Part shown: positions 49,081 to 59,548 of the stretch, one piece after another | Layout: the number at the start of each line of letters is the position of its first letter | Numbering within the stretch: position 1 is the stretch's first letter | Assembly (NCBI GenBank): GCA_033239005.1 | Contig: BSQZ01000123.1 | Span: 152,001 to 216,000 of the forward strand | DNA: 64,000 nt | Source of the DNA: Lamellibrachia satsuma | Taxonomy: Eukaryota; Annelida; Polychaeta; Sabellida; Siboglinidae | Reading direction: 5' to 3' | Made by a program: the position numbers and the translations under genes | The notes under the pieces: model-generated | What the model saw: the letters and a program-made list of their open reading frames with translations, nothing else | The model's database searches: none | What the model was told of the DNA's origin: nothing

Positions 49081-49354
49081 ACGGAGAACACATCAATTTA
49101 TGTTTACATTTGTTCCTATTAAAAAGGGTAGATTACATATTGGAAGATAACATGTCGTGTTAAAAAATTCATAATAAAACACACAAAAATTACTCTGGTA
49201 ATATGAGCATATGCTCATGTTACCTGAATTTCAAATTACCCAGACAGTAATTCAGTTATATATTTGCCTCCAGATGGGAAATTTACTCTACATGATTTTA
49301 TTATCGCCCATGACACAGGTTAATAGGATAATGAACTTATCAAAAAACGCCATT

Positions 49355-49527
49355 CATGTGGATGTAGATTACACATGTGGATGTAGATTACACATGTGGA
49401 TGTAGATTACACATTTGGATGTAGATTACACATGTGGATGTAGATTACACATGTGGATGTAGATTACACATGTGGATGTAGATTACACATTTGGATGTAG
49501 ATTACACATGTGGATGTAGATTATACA
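49355..49527 (+). repeat. 19-bp minisatellite, about 9 units
   Basis: Unit ATGTGGATGTAGATTACAC, with ATTTGG variants in regular positions. Confidence 0.95.
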
Positions 49528-49629
49528 TGTATGATTTATATGATTTATATGCATTAATCTAACATGCAGAAATGTTTTCGTCTTACCGTTGCAAATGTCG
49601 TCTGCTTGGTTCACTGTGAAAGAGTCCGC

Positions 49630-49900
49630 CATCTTGGACATGCGCAACTTCGTTGAAAACATTTATCGATACGACACCTTGGGGTTGTTAAAAACCAACG
49701 GTTTAATTAACTATTTTAAAATATATTATGATGGCTATATTGTATGTTCTATACATGCATTGTATCATAGCATCGTTACATCGAAATGTTTTTCAATTTT
49801 TAAAATTATAAAAATGTTAAAATTCTTATTCCGGGAGGGTGAGGGGTCCGATAATTAGTACGCTTTGTTCTAATAGGTTTATTCTTTGAAAATACCAGCG
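49630..49900 (+). repeat. Dispersed block R3, copy 2
   Basis: Aligns with 41,500-41,800 (GAAAACATTTATCGATACGA at the left, TACGCTTTGTTCTAATAGG at the right). Starts about 550 bp beyond the transposase relic. CCGCCATCTTGGAC at 49,627 is YY1-like and promoter-like. Confidence 0.55.
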
Positions 49901-50014
49901 GCTACACTAGCACGACTCTTACTCACCACAACTTCGATCGTTAGGTGAATAAAGTAAACAAGCTAATTATTTATATTATTACACGATCTCTGGTCTTTGA
50001 CATAATTGCATATT

Positions 50015-50115
50015 TGACAATGTGCAGCTACGTAGACAATGTGCATCTACGTAGACAATGTGCAACTACGTAGACAATGTGCAATAACGTAGTCAATGTG
50101 CAACTACGTAGACTA
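50015..50115 (+). repeat. 19-bp tandem repeat with TACGTA palindromes, about 5 units
   Basis: Unit TGTGCAACTACGTAGACAA. A single related unit lies at 44,158-44,180, another sign that the 44-kb and 50-kb regions are duplicates. Confidence 0.85.
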
Positions 50116-50550
50116 TATCTTATGGCGACGTTACCAATCGGTTACTGAACTGTTGAAATGCATGTCATTAAGCAAGCGTACATGCACGCATGCACACACG
50201 TACGCTCGCTCGCACGCACGTAAGCACGCACGCTCCGGGCAAAACATTAATGTTAACCTCGGGGCTTCATCAGCTTCTGTGAATGTAATTTCTGCAACGT
50301 TTGTTTTTTATTATTTTAAATAAATTTATTTAAAATGTGTAATACCAAAGGCTCAAGCAATGAATGAACTGACCCATTTAAAATTCTTACAAAACTTTGG
50401 TATGGGAACGAATAAAATATGTGATTTTAATTGAATGACTGTGAACGTAATAACACCACATATCTCAGTGCTGTTGTTTCTGCTCTTTGCCTGTAATACT
50501 GTTTTGAAAACTAAAAAAATCGTTTTTGGGCTTTCAAGAACGTTGCACAC

Positions 50551-50655
50551 GAATGGACCCAGGTGTTGTACGCTTGAAGGGACCCAGATGTTGTACGCTT
50601 GAAGGGACCCAGGTGTTGTAAGCTTGAAGGGACCCAGGTGTTGTACGCTTGCAAT
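50551..50655 (+). repeat. 25-bp minisatellite, 4 units
   Basis: Same unit as 44,482-45,204 but with GTACGCTTGAA replacing GTAAGCTTGAA in most copies, so it lacks most HindIII sites. Lies in the same place relative to exon C as the long array does to exon B. Confidence 0.9.
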
Positions 50656-50889
50656 GAAAACAAACTAACTTTGCCTTTCTTCTTCTGATTGGCACTTGCT
50701 GCCAGTATATTGCTCTACCAAAGTGCAAAAGATAAAAGGTTTAATTTATGGCAACGGTAATTGTTTTTGTCATAGTAACGTACAGCTCCAGGCACTGACT
50801 GAAACATTCCTATAAAAAAAGCGCAACACATTTTGTTTTATATAAAAAAAGCCCAATAATGCTTAGTTTGCATGTGTTCAAATTATAAT

Positions 50890-51105
50890 TGTTTTATTAT
50901 TATTATTATAACATCAATATTATTAGTATAACATTATTATTATTGTTATTATTATTATTATTATTTTCATTGTTGTTATTATTAGTATTATTAGTATTTT
51001 TGTTGTTGTTGTTGTTGTTTTAAATTGTATTATTATTATTATTATTATTAGTATAACATTATTGTTTTTGTTATTATTATTATTATCATTGTAACATTAT
51101 TATTG
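50890..51105 (+). repeat. (ATT)n microsatellite before exon C
   Basis: ATT/GTT triplet tract immediately upstream of exon C. Counterpart of 45,415-45,545. Confidence 0.85.
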
Positions 51106-51142
51106 CATTGTGTGCTGACTAGAGACGTCGTGGTATTTGCAG

Positions 51143-51376
51143 CTGCTGATTCTCTTCGTTCTGCCGCGTGCAGCCAGAACGGCGAGCACCAGCAATAAAG
51201 TCTATCCGAAGACGGAATTGTTTCGTCGATGTCTGACCTATTGCTTGTCTCATTATCAAAAACACTTGGCGTGGTGTTTCCACCGCACACCGACGGAAGA
51301 GGAACGCATTGAGGAGTACAAGAAATGTGTCTGGAGATGCGAACAACGATTCGACCTCAAATTCGAAGAGGACTGA
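51143..51376 (+). CDS. Secreted cysteine-rich peptide, exon copy C (5 Cys)
   Basis: Acceptor TATTTGCAG at 51,134-51,142 with TGCTGAC about 25 nt upstream. 77 codons and TGA at 51,376. Signal-peptide core LLILFVLPRAA, then RTASTSNKVYPKTELF, CxxxC, a single Cys after W, TPTEEERIEEYKKC, CxxxC and RFDLKFEED. Very close to copy B at the protein level. It lacks the outer cysteines of copy A (Ser/Asn region and Phe instead). The upstream exon was not found. Confidence 0.65.
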   Translation: MLILFVLPRAARTASTSNKVYPKTELFRRCLTYCLSHYQKHLAWCFHRTPTEEERIEEYKKCVWRCEQRFDLKFEED

Positions 51377-51598
51377 CATTATGGAATTACAATTTGTGTC
51401 AGCGTTCGGTGTGGACGAAAGGTATACACGGCGCAGGCGCTCTCTCAAATCATGGTTACCGGCTACGGTATCGACATCTACGTCAAAGGCGGACTCGACG
51501 CAAAGGGGTCCATTTGCCGCAGCGATCGTCTCTATAAGTATGGTGTGTGGCGCCGTCTGGTCGATAAGCCAAAAGAGTGTCACGACCTGTTGTCACAA
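51377..51598 (+). other. Open frame continuing after the exon C stop
   Basis: In the same frame as exon C, after its TGA, 73 further codons stay open to TAG at 51,598. Composition is coding-like: it contains GYGIDIYVKGGLDAKG and SICRSDRLYKYGVWRRL. GC content is higher than in the flanks. Exons A and B have unrelated 3' sequence shortly after the stop. It could be a fragment of another gene or a lost extension. No family recognised. Confidence 0.3.
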
Positions 51599-52009
51599 TA
51601 GAGAACTATATTTATGTCGTTGGTGGCTGCCCGTGTTACTGCCTCCGATACTGTCTCCGACGGACAAGTGGCCGAAGTAACATTAGCCGCAGTCGCGTGG
51701 AACAGTCGTATATTGCTCCGGTGGTGTCAATAACGAGGACACATTAACGTCTGTCATAGAACATAATTGTTTTATTGCCATGTCGGGCCAGAACAATTTG
51801 ATTATATCAACTTAAAATAAGCTGAGAATGATGTGGAAGTGAACGAAAGTCCTCACATGTCTAGAATCAGGACTCAGTTCCGTCAGCATAAAGACACAAT
51901 GGCATGTAAAGGTGTGTTATCATGTCGCATTAGTTACCAAAATATATTTGACGTAACCCGTTCTGATGCAAAACATTATCATAAGTGGATAACATCAGTT
52001 TAGTTGATG

Positions 52010-52400
52010 GTTGAGGTCTCATTCAGTGCCACGAAAACCTCTCATCGTGATCAGGATAACTTCCGGGTTATTGATGTTGCAGCATCTACTGAAACACGTT
52101 TCTCTGACAGTGGAAGACGTGATGAAATATCTTGGTGGATACAGCTTCTTCTGGAGTGGGAGACCACTGGGCCAACGCAGGGAAGATGGATTTGGTTTTG
52201 CCATCAAGATTACCATTGCAAACAGACTATGGCTGTGGCCACTAGCTATCAACGATCGACTTATGATACCTCAAATGTCACTTAGTAGTGGCCGCCATGT
52301 CACTCTACTATTGCTCCAATGGTGCAACACGCAGATGAGTCTATTTCTAGTGATTTTGCTGACATCGTCAACAAGACTGTTGGAAACAATCTAGCCAGAT
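52010..52400 (+). pseudogene. RTE-like non-LTR endonuclease fragment, plus strand
   Basis: Readable as GYSFFWSGRPLGQRREDGFG then FAIKITIAN, AINDRLMIPQMSLSSGRHVT. This matches the middle of the endonuclease domain of RTE-like retrotransposons. Truncated at both ends and followed by an (AAC)n tract (52,408-52,447). Confidence 0.7.
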
Positions 52401-52404
52401 TGCG

Positions 52405-52442
<38 letters not shown>

Positions 52443-52449
52443 GCAACAA

Positions 52450-53050
52450 ATCGATTTCAGGAAGGACCGTCAACCGTCAAAACTAGCATAGCTGCATGGT
52501 GACATGCCTTGTTCATGGTTAAAACATATTACGCAAAACTTCGCGAATAGGAAACAGTGACATTGATTAAATAGCTTCAGTAATAATATATATCTGCTTA
52601 GGATTGGGAGGAACGTGTCGGCAATATAATGAAACACACCTTCGATTTGTACGATATAATATCACGATAATGGTATGAGAACCATGCCGCCGATAAAGGT
52701 TAGTACAGTGGGTATATTAAGCATAACTACTGAAGACAGGTGAATACGAGTACTATGTTGTGGTAATTATGTTAAAACATGAACGTAGTTATGCACGCAC
52801 CCGGGTTCTGCAAAGCAGGGAGGTCTTACGCACCAGCGCATATTTTGTTGTTGGCATCGAGACCCTTCCGGAAATTTGACCCCTTGTAAATACCATACAG
52901 TGTGTTTGTTTCTGTCAGGGCGCTGCTCTGGTTTCGCGGAGCATACTATTTTGTTTCTTCTGGTGCTTTGCACCGTTGCGCCCGATGTATATATCCATCA
53001 CCCCAACTCGCGAGGCGGAACATCGACCACACCATCTTCGCGCCTTGCGA
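52450..53050 (+). other. No recognised gene
   Basis: Sequence between a non-LTR fragment and short tandem repeats. No supported exon. Confidence 0.45.
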
Positions 53051-53054
53051 CATT

Positions 53055-53252
53055 TGGTTGAGTAAAGTCTATGATTGGTTGAGTAAGGTCGATGATTGGT
53101 TGAGTAAAGTTTCGATGCGAAAACACTGTAAACATTAAACAATATTTACCCAGATTGCTAGCCAAGGCGATAAGCTCCAGATGACAGGTGGACAAGAAAA
53201 TTTAACCAGATTGCCAGCCAAAGCGACAAGCTCCAGATGACAGGTGGAAAAT
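53055..53252 (+). repeat. 21-bp (x3) and about 61-bp (x2) tandem repeats
   Basis: 53,055-53,115: three units of TTGGTTGAGTAAAGTCTATG with A. 53,153-53,252: two copies of a block containing GCGATAAGCTCCAGATGACA and GGTGGA. Confidence 0.8.
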
Positions 53253-53479
53253 AAAGTCTGTGGCTTATTGAGAGTCCAACAACAAATGTTTCATCTATGT
53301 ATATCCCGCTTTTTCAAATATATGTCGATGTTATTTTACGTAGATACACAATTTACATATAATCGTTTTGTAGGACATTCGAGTTGTATTGCAATAAATG
53401 ACAACATTTCTCACAAAAGTGAGGCATGGTTCTGTAAAACACGTTTCTATTAATCCTTCCTTATTCCTTAATCCTCTTG

Positions 53480-54790
53480 GCCCCTTCAGGAGCGTAGGGA
53501 GTCAACCACTTTTCTCCACCTCACACTCTTCTGGGCTAGATATTTGGCCTCTTCCCAGGTGACCCGCACTTTATCACGACTAGTGCTCGTGTTCTTCCCT
53601 GCTAGCTGTATGGTGATCTTGAATAACTCTCTGGAGTTGTTTTGCCTAGCTGCGATCTCAGCCTCACTTGCTAGTTTTTCGACATATGTTTCGACATATG
53701 TTTTTCGACATATGTTCACAGCTGTCTGTAATTGCATTCTAACATCTTGTCCACTTTTCATCAATGTTTATCTCTCTTCCAATGCTGGGAACCTGTTCCG
53801 TAGTAAGATTCTCAGTTCCTCTCTGTTTTGAAGTTTTCTTATATCAAACCTTCTTTGTTCCTGGCTATCCGTCTTCTTCTTTGCTGCTAGCTTAATCCTA
53901 AATTCACCCCCAAGGAGGTGGTGATCGGAGTTATAGTCAGCCCCTCTTTTCACTCTAACATCTAGAAGCACTTTCCTCCATTTCTGAGTGATTGCTATAT
54001 CGTCATTTTGGTTTTCGGTCTGTAAACCCGGGGATATCCATATGGCTTTGTGTGTGGGCTTGGTGGAAAGAGGCTTCCTCCGATTAGCAGTTCATTGAGA
54101 GTACCGAAATCTGCAAACAGGAGACAGTTCGCATTCATCATTCCCAGACATTCTTTCCCCATTGTGCCTTTGCAATTGTCATTATCCTTTCCCATCTTGG
54201 CATTCATATCCCCCAAAACAACTTGAATATACTTCTTCGGTAGTTCTTGGATGACTGTTTGCATATGTTGATAGAATGTCTCTTTCTCTTCAAATTTAGC
54301 AGAGTTGGTTGGTGCACAGCAATGAATAATGGTGATGTTCCGAACTTTTGATGTAAACCTGGCTGTGATGATTCTCTCTGCGATTGGTTCCAATTATATG
54401 AGACTTTTAGCTGCATCCTTTGAGAGGAGCAGCCCTACTCCATGTGAGTGTGTGCATCGTCTTCTCTCTCATTCTCAGAGTTCAAATCAGTCAATCCAGA
54501 GCTAGTTGTAACCTTCCCAAAGGTGTTCCATCTGCTTTTAAAGACTCCAATAAAAAGCTTGTATCTTCTCATTTCTTGGGCGAGCTGTGCCAGTTTTCCT
54601 GACTGGTACAGTCCACAGTGTCTGACATTCCAACATATAATTCTAACTTTTGGCTTGAACTGTAGCAGACGTTTCCTCCCTTGGGCTTCCTGTCGGCTTT
54701 TACCCTTTCCAGGACATCCTGCTTTGCTCAGATCGAGTTGCGGTTGAGCATTCATGGTTTCGGTTTCTGTAATCGATTTCAATAACAGCT
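53480..54790 (-). pseudogene. Non-LTR retrotransposon 5' part (endonuclease), minus strand
   Basis: Minus-strand pieces in order: RIICWNVRHCGLYQSGKLAQ then LAQEMRRYKL (54,690-54,600), ITIIHCCAPTN (54,330), VVLGDMNAKMGKDNDNC (54,215), LLFADFGTLNELLIGGSLFP (54,100), YNSDHHLLGGEFRIKL (53,930), and linker helices to 53,486. This is an RTE-type apurinic-like endonuclease domain with several frameshifts. The reverse transcriptase that should follow is absent. Confidence 0.8.
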
Positions 54791-54904
54791 GAGTGGGTGA
54801 TTAGCCCAAGCCGCTGTGCCCACAAGGTTTTCCGGGCTCCATGATCTAGATATGTGGCTGAACTGTGCTTCGTCTGACCACTCGCCCCATACCTGTCCGG
54901 TATG

Positions 54905-55392
54905 GTTGTCTGCGTGCGGTGAGCGGACGGCACAGTCCCGTCAGGCTGTCTGCGTGCGATGAGCGGACGGCACAGTCCCGTCAGGCTGTCTGCGTGCGGT
55001 GAGCGGACGGCACAGTCCCGTCAGGCTGTCTGCGTGCGGTGAGCGGACGGCACAGTCCCGTCCGGCTGTCTGCCTGCGGTGAGCGGATGGCACAATTCCG
55101 TCCGGCTGTATGCGTGCGGTGAGCGCACGGCACAGTCCCGTCCGGCTGTCTGCGTGCGGTGAGCGGACGGCACAGTCTCGTCCGGCTGTCTGCGTGCGGT
55201 GAGCGGACGGCACAGTCCCGTCAGGCTGTATGCGTGCGGTGAGCGGACAGCACAGTCTCGTCCGGCTGTCTGCGTGCGGTGAGCGGACGGCACAGTCCCG
55301 TCAGGCTGTCTGCGTGCGGTGAGCGGACGGCACAGTCCCGTCCGGCTGTCTGCGTGTGGTGAGCGGACGGCACAGTCCCGTCAGGCTGTCTG
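54905..55392 (+). repeat. 40-bp GC-rich minisatellite, about 12 units
   Basis: Unit GGCTGTCTGCGTGCGGTGAG followed by CGGACGGCACAGTCCCGTCA, with CCGTCCGG variants. It adjoins the 5' end of the non-LTR fragment. Open minus-strand frames across it are artefacts. Confidence 0.95.
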
Positions 55393-55784
55393 TCGCCGTG
55401 TTGAACAGCAGGCACGAGCGAGTGGACACACCAACGACGCATATGCAGTCGATGCCCGCAACGACAGCCCCGAATCAGCACTCCAGTGGCATCTCGCCAC
55501 GTGCGCCACGTTCCACGTTTACAATCGTAGTACCGATAAGTAGTCTTAACGGCTGTGGTGAGGCCAAACACGTATAAGCTTTTTGCAGCAGACGACCATC
55601 GGATGGGTGAATGGCTGCAGCATGTCGGCCCCGAACGAACCTGGTCCCGTCACTCGACAGATTCGGGAGTCCCGGTGTCGTCGTGTGTAGACGGCGTCAC
55701 CCACCGCTAGGCTGCCATGGCGGAAGCGCGGAATGAGTAGGATCCCTGGTATGTCCCACCTTGTCGTAAAAAAACAACTTCCTG

Positions 55785-56140
55785 CCAAGGTCCAAATATG
55801 TAGGGTGTAAATTGTTTATGCAACATCCGCAGGGGATTTTTTAAATGTCTATTTTGTTCAAGTCATCAAAAGAACTGACTTTTTTCGTTAGATCTGATAA
55901 GGCACAACATTGTGGATATCCACAATTATAAAAATTGTGCGGGTCAATTATGGACGTGTATTCCATCCTCCTGCCGATGACAATGTTACGAAATTTCACC
56001 ATGGGTGAAATTCGTGAATTCTCAGCATTTCCATATTCACTTCACTTAATGTTTGATCGGACATTAAGCAATTTAATAATGTGTCTATTGATTTCACAAC
56101 TTTAGCACTGTTGCAAGATCGTTCTAGCCACATGCTAGTG
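55785..56140 (+). mobile_element. Dispersed repeat family R2, 55.8-kb copy
   Basis: Aligns with 38,995-39,400: GTCCAAATATGTAGGGTGTA, AACATCCGCAG, GTGCGGGTCAA, CCATCCTCCTGCCGAT and TTGATTTCACAA blocks. More diverged than the 39-kb copy. Confidence 0.6.
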
Positions 56141-56640
56141 TTTGTTTTATAACGCCAGGATTGTTGGTCTGTCACAGACTAGCAAGTCAATCGAAATCTC
56201 AATCAATGTGAAATCAAAGTCAGTATCAAGTCATTTCTGTGAATTTCAAGTGAAGTCCCCAATCGGTTCATCAATCGGCATGATGCATGTTTATGTTCTA
56301 TTTTCCTGGCTTATCCTGCTCCACCTCTTTCTTCTGATTTCATGTTTCACTGGTTATTGATTTGTTCTTTCCCACAATGCTTCGTGACTAATTGATTCTG
56401 GCCACCACACTCCTAGAATTATCCACAGGCACGTTGTTTAAGAAACGTTTGATATTCAGTAGAATGAATTGTGTAGCACACCATGTCTCTTACCCTTACG
56501 TTACCACAACTTCAACTGTTGAGTTAAAAATGCAAAGTTTGGTTCATTTAAACTAAATTTATCTAGACGTCCATATGTTGAAAAGTATGACCAAAGCATA
56601 ACTATTTATTCCTATTATTGTTGTTGATATTGTATTAGTA
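56140..56640 (+). other. No recognised gene
   Basis: AT-rich sequence preceding the decayed exon D. No feature supported. Confidence 0.4.
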
Positions 56641-56642
56641 TT

Positions 56643-56712
56643 AATACATTGTGTGCTGACTGGAGACGTCTATTTGCAGCTGCATGCAGCCAGAACCAGC
56701 AACAGAATAAGA
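56643..56712 (+). pseudogene. Decayed fourth copy (D) of the cysteine-rich peptide exon
   Basis: TTGTGTGCTGACTGGAGACG, TATTTGCAGCTGC, ATGCAGCCAGAACCAGCAAC matches the branch point, acceptor and first codons of exons B and C. About 23 bp of the signal-peptide core and then everything after AGCAAC are lost. The remainder is replaced by a (TA)n tract. Confidence 0.65.
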
Positions 56713-56722
56713 AGACTTTGTG

Positions 56723-56723
<1 letters not shown>

Positions 56724-56812
<89 letters not shown>
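56724..56812 (+). repeat. (TA)n microsatellite
   Basis: About 85 bp of pure TA truncating the exon D relic. Confidence 0.95.
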
Positions 56813-56818
<6 letters not shown>

Positions 56819-56819
56819 C

Positions 56820-57600
56820 CAAATTTGACGAAGAACAGGTAACGTTATTTCAATAAAAATTAGCCAACATGTTCATTTATTATGCATCTATATACATATA
56901 AAACTTATGAAATGCTGAATAAAATGTGAGGATTTATTATCTTGAAATCACACATCGAACTCAATTTTCCGAATCAAATCCATAGCATCAGTTATTTATT
57001 CCATAAAGTTTAATACTGCCTGTTTTTCCTTAAACCCTTTACACAGTCCCATTTTATGTGCAATCCCTTCTTCCCTAGATATTTTACCAGCTACATGAAA
57101 ACGTGGGGCTGATATTATGGTAAGGCATCATATTAATTGTGTTCTCAAACCTTTCCGCAAGAAGCCTCCACTTGAATAGCGTTGATGTATTAATGTTTTA
57201 AGTTTTAATTAACGTTCTTTTACCAATGAATTTATCATTCGTATTTACGGTTGGCATTGTGGACGTCGTTTCTATCGAAATTATACATTTCGGGTTGACA
57301 ACGCAAGAGTATCACGTGCGCAGACCGGTGCTCAGCCAGTTAAATTAATTTCAATGTAAGCACCTTCCTCCATATGATTAGATTTTTTGACATATGTTGA
57401 TTAGTATCAACTTAGGAACAATAGATGGATGATCATAATTCGAATTACGTCCAATGAGCGTGCGCCATTTTCTCGGTTGCTATAGCACGGGATATCGACC
57501 TCCGTCAAGCTTCGCCTTAGCCTTCACCAGGCGCTTTGTCAAAGTAACAAAATGGTAAAAATACGTGCCTGGGTGACTTGCTGTTCCAACATGAAACGCA
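56820..57600 (+). other. No recognised gene
   Basis: AT-rich sequence with no convincing exon or repeat. Confidence 0.4.
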
Positions 57601-57609
57601 CTGTACGAC

Positions 57610-57796
<187 letters not shown>

Positions 57797-57917
57797 AGTT
57801 GTGACCATGACTATGACAATGACCATAATCGTAATCATATTTATAATTATGCAAGTAATAATGGTGATTGTTGTGTGGATATTGGTTTGATAATGAACAT
57901 CATGTGTCTGTTGATTT

Positions 57918-58095
57918 TATGATGATGATGTGGATGTTCATTTTATTATATTGATGAAGGTGATATTAATGAATATGATATTGATGAAGACGATGACAAC
58001 AACCGGCGATGATGATGATGATGGTGATGATGATGATGATAATGATGGTGATGATAATGGTCGTGATGTTGATGAAGATGATGATGGTGGTGGTG
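57918..58095 (+). repeat. (GAT)n microsatellite
   Basis: GATGAT tract with GTG and AAT interruptions. Asp-rich and Ser-rich ORFs through it are artefacts. Confidence 0.9.
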
Positions 58096-58301
58096 GACAC
58101 CGCACGCGTAGAAGCTGATTTGTAATGAAGCAAGCCATCGCCCATGATCAACAGTTTAAAGGGGGGGGGGTGAAGCACTCGAACAACCATAGCCCAAACA
58201 TAATAACATACCATTTACAGTATATATGACCCTTATATGATGGGCGCAACGCCACGGTAATTTTGTAATATCCTTTTTAACTTTGCCATTATCTTCGCTG
58301 G

Positions 58302-58634
58302 GTGGCGCCATATTGCTTTGCGGGGGGCTCAGCGGCAGAGTGGTTTGAGTACGAGCTCCTGGCACGGCGTTCACACAGTAAAAACCTCTCGGAAAAACGG
58401 CCGAAACGCATGGAAAATCAAATAAAAAGAAAACTAGTGTGCACTGGATGGCTCCTGGATATATCAACTAGTACTACAAATGCAAGGAAAAAACTTTTGG
58501 TCGACTTCCGAGGAAGAATTTGCAGCGGAAAAGGTGGTTGCAAATGCGGAAATTGCCGTGTCCGCCAGCCGCAGGCTCTGCGAGTGACCACTTTTGCGAT
58601 GCAGATTACAAGACAAAAGACCAATAAAAAATAA
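58302..58634 (+). CDS. Hypothetical 110-residue ORF with a Cys cluster (doubtful)
   Basis: Starts GCGCCATATTG and ends at a TAA in an AATAAA-rich stretch (58,622-58,645). The second half is basic and contains GRICSGKGGCKCGNCRVRQ, a cluster resembling the CxGxGxCxCGxC turns of integrin-type EGF modules. The first part (GGGCTCAGCGGCAGAGTGG) looks like a SINE A box. It may be a retroposed gene fragment or chance. Confidence 0.25.
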   Translation: MAPYCFAGGSAAEWFEYELLARRSHSKNLSEKRPKRMENQIKRKLVCTGWLLDISTSTTNARKKLLVDFRGRICSGKGGCKCGNCRVRQPQALRVTTFAMQITRQKTNKK

Positions 58635-58651
58635 ATAAATAAAAAATTGAA

Positions 58652-58680
58652 GTCAATTCCAATTCCGGAATAGAATTGAC
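58652..58680 (+). other. Nested palindrome around TTCCGGAA
   Basis: GTCAATTC and GAATTGAC flank a perfect 10-bp palindrome, ATTCCGGAAT (58,662-58,671). Confidence 0.35.
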
Positions 58681-58842
58681 CACATGCCTGAAGTATATGC
58701 ATGACAATATCTTGTCTTTGTGTACTACAGCAACAGTCATGAACAGTATAATTGAATTGAAACAAGCTTATGTCTGTGGGGCTTTTGTCGGGAGGGGATT
58801 TTGTCCATGCACCATACTATCTATGCTTTCAGTATAATACCT

Positions 58843-58984
<142 letters not shown>

Positions 58985-59540
58985 GTGTGGGCAGGTATGT
59001 GTGTGTGCGTGCAGCATTTATAAGGTAAAGATGTCACAAGCATAGATCTGCATTTGGTCCAATAACAATATTCATGCATTATGTTATCTAAATTGAGTGT
59101 CATATATAACATAAGGAACCCCATAGAAAGTGAACCTATGGGTCCATATTTTGTTATGGAATTTTGACCCCTTATAGAATTTTGACCTCCCTGGCCCATT
59201 GAAAACAGTGTTGATTAGATAATATAATGCACTTTGGAGCTAGGATGCTACAATTTTGGTTACATGTGTTTGGTTATGTTAGCAGTGGCATTCATCAAAC
59301 TGACCAAACAGATTCATTAAAAACATTAACAGATCAGTGAAAGACCCATTGGTTGAATTAACATGGCTCCATAGGGAAAATGCTTTTCCCTGTGGTTGAT
59401 TACTTTATACATTCTATATGACACTGGCACTCTTATATTCTAAAAATAATATATACAAGAGAAAGTTTCTCACATTGTGCTTAATTTTTATTATGCAAAA
59501 GATGAATTTTGTAAAATTTTCAAGTCACTGTATGTGTAAT
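58985..59540 (+). other. No recognised gene
   Basis: Sequence between the (TA)n tract and the exon relic at 59,549. No supported feature. Confidence 0.4.
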
Positions 59541-59548
59541 CTTTTCAG

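Noticed and set aside
51119..51583. 154-codon minus-strand ORF
   Set aside because: Antisense of peptide exon C, which has conserved splice signals and cysteines on the plus strand.
55319..55577. Plus-strand ORFs of 73-74 codons
   Set aside because: They begin inside the 40-bp minisatellite and show no domain or splice evidence.
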